Assembly: GCF_003937825.1 (NCBI RefSeq)
Contig: NZ_RSFW01000021.1
Span: 1 to 64,000, forward strand
Source of the DNA: Mesobacillus subterraneus
GTDB taxonomy: Bacteria > Bacillota > Bacilli > Bacillales > Cytobacillaceae
DNA: 64,000 nucleotides
Direction of reading: 5' to 3'
The notes beneath the pieces were generated by a model that did not search any database, was not told the origin of the DNA, and saw only the letters and a program-made list of their open reading frames with translations. Positions 61,787 to 64,000 of the stretch are shown one piece after another. Position 1 is the first letter of the stretch, and each line of letters begins with the position of its first letter. The position numbers and the translations under genes were made by a program.

Positions 61787-62173
61787 ATGAAAAAAGGACA
61801 TGAACATAAGGAAGCGGACATCGTCTCTGATATTAAAGTGGAGCATAATAGAGTTCCTAAGCTTTTGGTAGCTGTCTTTTATGTGGTGGCAATCTGGGCA
61901 ATCGGATATGCCATCTTCATGCCAGGTAAATTAGCAGTCGAACCTGCTGCAGCTCCGCAAGAGAATAAAGGCGAACTTATTTTCGAGGGCACATGCCTAA
62001 GCTGCCACGCTACCGGTGCTGCCCCTGATTTAAGCGGTGTAGCAGAAAGGATGACGGAAGAAGATATTAAGAACGTCATCAAAAATGGCCGTAATACGAT
62101 GCCGGCAATCGGACACATATATACGGAAAAAGAAATCGACCTTGTATATGAATACTTAAAGGACTACAGATAG
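61787..62173 (+). CDS. membrane-anchored monohaem cytochrome c (CcoP-like)
   Basis: This is a 128-aa protein. A cytoplasmic start (HEHKEADIVSDIKVEHNRVP) leads into one helix (KLLVAVFYVVAIWAIGYAIF) and a class I cytochrome c domain with CLSCHATGAAPDLSG and axial Met in NTMPAIGHIY. The N-terminal part resembles CcoP/FixP, which normally has two haems; here there is one. The start at MKKGHEH follows AGGTGG. It probably serves as the third oxidase subunit or its electron donor. Confidence 0.85.
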   Translation: MKKGHEHKEADIVSDIKVEHNRVPKLLVAVFYVVAIWAIGYAIFMPGKLAVEPAAAPQENKGELIFEGTCLSCHATGAAPDLSGVAERMTEEDIKNVIKNGRNTMPAIGHIYTEKEIDLVYEYLKDYR

Positions 62174-62188
62174 GAAAGGAGGATTTCC

Positions 62189-62800
62189 ATGGCAAAAACT
62201 ATTATCAGATGGGCATTTTTCATCATCATCTTTACTCTGCCATTATGGAACGGATTCAGGATGGATATTGATAACGAAAAGCTGTTCTTGTTTGGCTATG
62301 AATTAAGCTATGAAGCTGGTTATCTATTTTTCGTCTTTCTATTCTTGTTCCTGATGGCGTTCCTTGCATTGTCCATGATTGTGTACAGGGCTTTCTGCCA
62401 ATACGCTTGCCCTCACAATACCTTCAGTATGCTCTTGAATAAAATCGAAGCAAAACTAGGTGAAAAAGGGAAGGCCGTCACTTTTGTATTGAGCCTTGTG
62501 ACTAGCTTCTTCATGGCTTATGCGACTGTGAGTTATTTTTATAATCCGATGACAATCTGGGATTCGCTGGTCAGCTTGAAAATGAACAAGTATTTCTTCC
62601 TTGTGACCTCCACAACAGCTCTTTATACAGCTTTGTCATACAAGGCGAGAAATTCATTCTGTAAAGTCTGCCCATACGGACTTGCCCAGGGTATTTCCCG
62701 TGTGGATGATAAAACAAAATGGCTTACACATCCGGGTGTATGGATTACATGGGGCACAACGACTGCCCTGGTGCTTGTCCTTCTAGTCGGATGGTTCTAA
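62189..62800 (+). CDS. CcoG/NapH-like iron-sulfur membrane protein, short form
   Basis: This 203-aa protein has about five helices. Two cysteine clusters, FCQYACPHNTFSML and FCKVCPYGLAQGIS, fit the membrane part of CcoG/RdxA/NapH proteins. The C-terminal ferredoxin and Ig-like domains of full CcoG are absent. CcoG delivers reduced copper to cbb3 oxidase, so assembly is the likely role. GGAAAGGAGG precedes the ATG, 15 bp after the cytochrome gene. Confidence 0.8.
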   Translation: MAKTIIRWAFFIIIFTLPLWNGFRMDIDNEKLFLFGYELSYEAGYLFFVFLFLFLMAFLALSMIVYRAFCQYACPHNTFSMLLNKIEAKLGEKGKAVTFVLSLVTSFFMAYATVSYFYNPMTIWDSLVSLKMNKYFFLVTSTTALYTALSYKARNSFCKVCPYGLAQGISRVDDKTKWLTHPGVWITWGTTTALVLVLLVGWF

Positions 62801-62828
62801 TCGAAATTAAAGTGAGGTGAGATCGTAC

Positions 62829-64000
62829 ATGAACAAACTCTTGAAACTATCAGCATTCGCTCTTTTATCTATTTCCCTTACTGCCTGCTCAGAAGCAGCA
62901 GTGAAAGATGCTTCTCTGGATGATAAGAACCATAAAGTACTTCCTGAGGTTCATAAAGATTATTCTTCAAACTGGTGGAAAGACCAGCCTAACGGAAACG
63001 CAGATACAAACATGGATTGGGACGGCGAAGGATGGATCCTGTCAGCTAACGAGGTTAGTAACGGGGTAGCCATTGCCGATATCAAAACGGGTAATCCGGT
63101 CAAGTATTTTCAAAGCTCAGGCACTCCCCATCATGTCCATTTAAATAAGGATCAAACATGGGCATTCGCGACACAGCGATACGGAACAAGTGTCCTGGCG
63201 ATCAATATGGAAACTCTTGAATCGCATGACATTGATTTCCCAGGCTTTGAGAACCCGCCGGCACCACAGCATATGACGTTTTCGCTTGACGGAAAATACG
63301 CCTACACTTCCCTCAATGGAGTGGAAGCAGTCGGCATGATCGATGCTAAAACAGCAAAACTTGTGAAGGTGTTCAAAAATGTCGGGAAAAAGCCGAGGGA
63401 TTTGAACGTCACTCCAGATGGCAAGAAGTTGTTTGTCAGCTTGCAGGCTGAACCTTTCATCACTGTCATAGACATTGAAACAGGTGAAATGCGACACCTT
63501 GAACGGACTGAGACGGACTATGGAAAAGGAACAGGATCCGGTCTTGACATGTCTAACGATGGCAAGTATGTAGCTGTGTCAAACACAGCTGATGATGAAG
63601 TGGCTATTTATGACGCGGAAACGGAAAAGCTTCTCAAGAAAGTTGGCGATATTCCGAAACCAGTCAATGTACACTTCATGGGAGAAACCCATGACCTTGT
63701 CACGGGCAATCGAAATGATGGATCGATTTCGATCATCGATGTTGAAAAATTAAGGCTGGTCAAAACAGTTAAGACAGGTGCAGGAACCAACATACCTTAC
63801 CTTGGTCCAGACGGTTACTGGTATACATCCCAGAATGGGGCTGGATTCCTGACAGTCCTTGATCCTAACGACAATTACAAAATTGTCCGTAAAATATGGG
63901 GCGTCCAGAACATCCACTGGCTGATGTGGAGTCCAGAAGGAAGCATGATGTTCGGATCAAACTGGGGCGACAAGACGCTTACGAAAATTGACCTGACGAA
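62829..64000 (+). CDS. beta-propeller lipoprotein (YVTN/cytochrome-d1-like), partial
   Basis: The frame opens at MNKLLKLSAF with GAGGTGAGATCGTAC upstream and runs off the window without a stop, giving at least 390 residues. The lipobox is ISLTACSEA. Repeating blades follow: GVAIADIKTGNPVKYFQSSG, MTFSLDGKYAYTSLNG, DLNVTPDGKKLFVSLQ, LDMSNDGKYVAVSNT and NDGSISIIDVEKLRLV. No CxxCH motif is present in the visible part, so it is not itself a cytochrome here. It is likely part of the oxidase operon; the role is unknown. Confidence 0.8.
   Translation, partial: MNKLLKLSAFALLSISLTACSEAAVKDASLDDKNHKVLPEVHKDYSSNWWKDQPNGNADTNMDWDGEGWILSANEVSNGVAIADIKTGNPVKYFQSSGTPHHVHLNKDQTWAFATQRYGTSVLAINMETLESHDIDFPGFENPPAPQHMTFSLDGKYAYTSLNGVEAVGMIDAKTAKLVKVFKNVGKKPRDLNVTPDGKKLFVSLQAEPFITVIDIETGEMRHLERTETDYGKGTGSGLDMSNDGKYVAVSNTADDEVAIYDAETEKLLKKVGDIPKPVNVHFMGETHDLVTGNRNDGSISIIDVEKLRLVKTVKTGAGTNIPYLGPDGYWYTSQNGAGFLTVLDPNDNYKIVRKIWGVQNIHWLMWSPEGSMMFGSNWGDKTLTKIDLT

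Overview
The window looks like chromosome of an endospore-forming Bacillaceae (Bacillus sensu lato; I cannot fix the genus). The signs are strong AGGAGG-type ribosome binding sites, TTG/GTG starts, Bacillus-style riboswitches (FMN, SAM-I, c-di-AMP), a PerR box before katA, and Bacillus subtilis-like sets: ribD-E-BA-H, metNPQ, amiE-nagZ-namZ, ktr, a catDE-like pair, paired short chromate transporters and a yrkEFGHIJ-like sulfur operon. There is no prophage, insertion sequence, tRNA, rRNA or CRISPR. Most genes are housekeeping or stress genes on the minus strand.

Layout. 0.4-5.2 kb: secreted subtilase, ZIP metal transporter preceded by a cluster of MntR-like boxes, parvulin foldase and HtrA protease. 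5.4-9.2 kb: riboflavin operon under an FMN riboswitch. 9.2-14.4 kb: CsoR-family repressor, D-Ala-D-Ala carboxypeptidase, SleB-type hydrolase, catalase. 15.1-18.8 kb: quinone/electrophile defence (azoreductase, FMN reductase, CatE-like dioxygenase, DoxX protein, divergent YodB/CatR-type regulator) and Dps. 19.3-24.5 kb: muropeptide recycling, with amiE frameshifted after its signal peptide. 24.7-34 kb: small housekeeping genes, NAD synthetase, lactonase, oxidoreductase, two-component system. 34.9-35.4 kb: two unrecognised Cys-rich small paralogues. 35.7-40 kb: CstB-like persulfide dioxygenase, MFS transporter, two further near-identical DoxX genes. 40-51 kb: DUF445 protein, methionine ABC transporter under a SAM riboswitch, chromate transporters, a chemoreceptor with its own binding lipoprotein, and a Ktr potassium system under a c-di-AMP riboswitch. 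51.5-55 kb: lipid kinase and M6 metalloprotease. 55.1-58.6 kb: sulfane-sulfur operon. 59.1-64 kb: cbb3-type oxidase operon running off the window.

Two things stand out. First, the rhodanese-MBL gene of the sulfur operon has an in-frame UGA exactly where the catalytic cysteine codon should be, so it is either a selenocysteine candidate or a knock-out at the active site. Second, several intergenic gaps hold tandem arrays of hairpin-bearing units. Three sequence families have a period of exactly 52 bp, and a fourth is looser. Two families keep their shared blocks in the same register, which suggests one diversifying class of intergenic element.

Two genes (amiE and the DsrE-like gene) are broken at homopolymers. 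This may reflect sequencing error and should be remembered when reading the other interruptions. All calls were made by eye from sequence and family knowledge; no searches were run.
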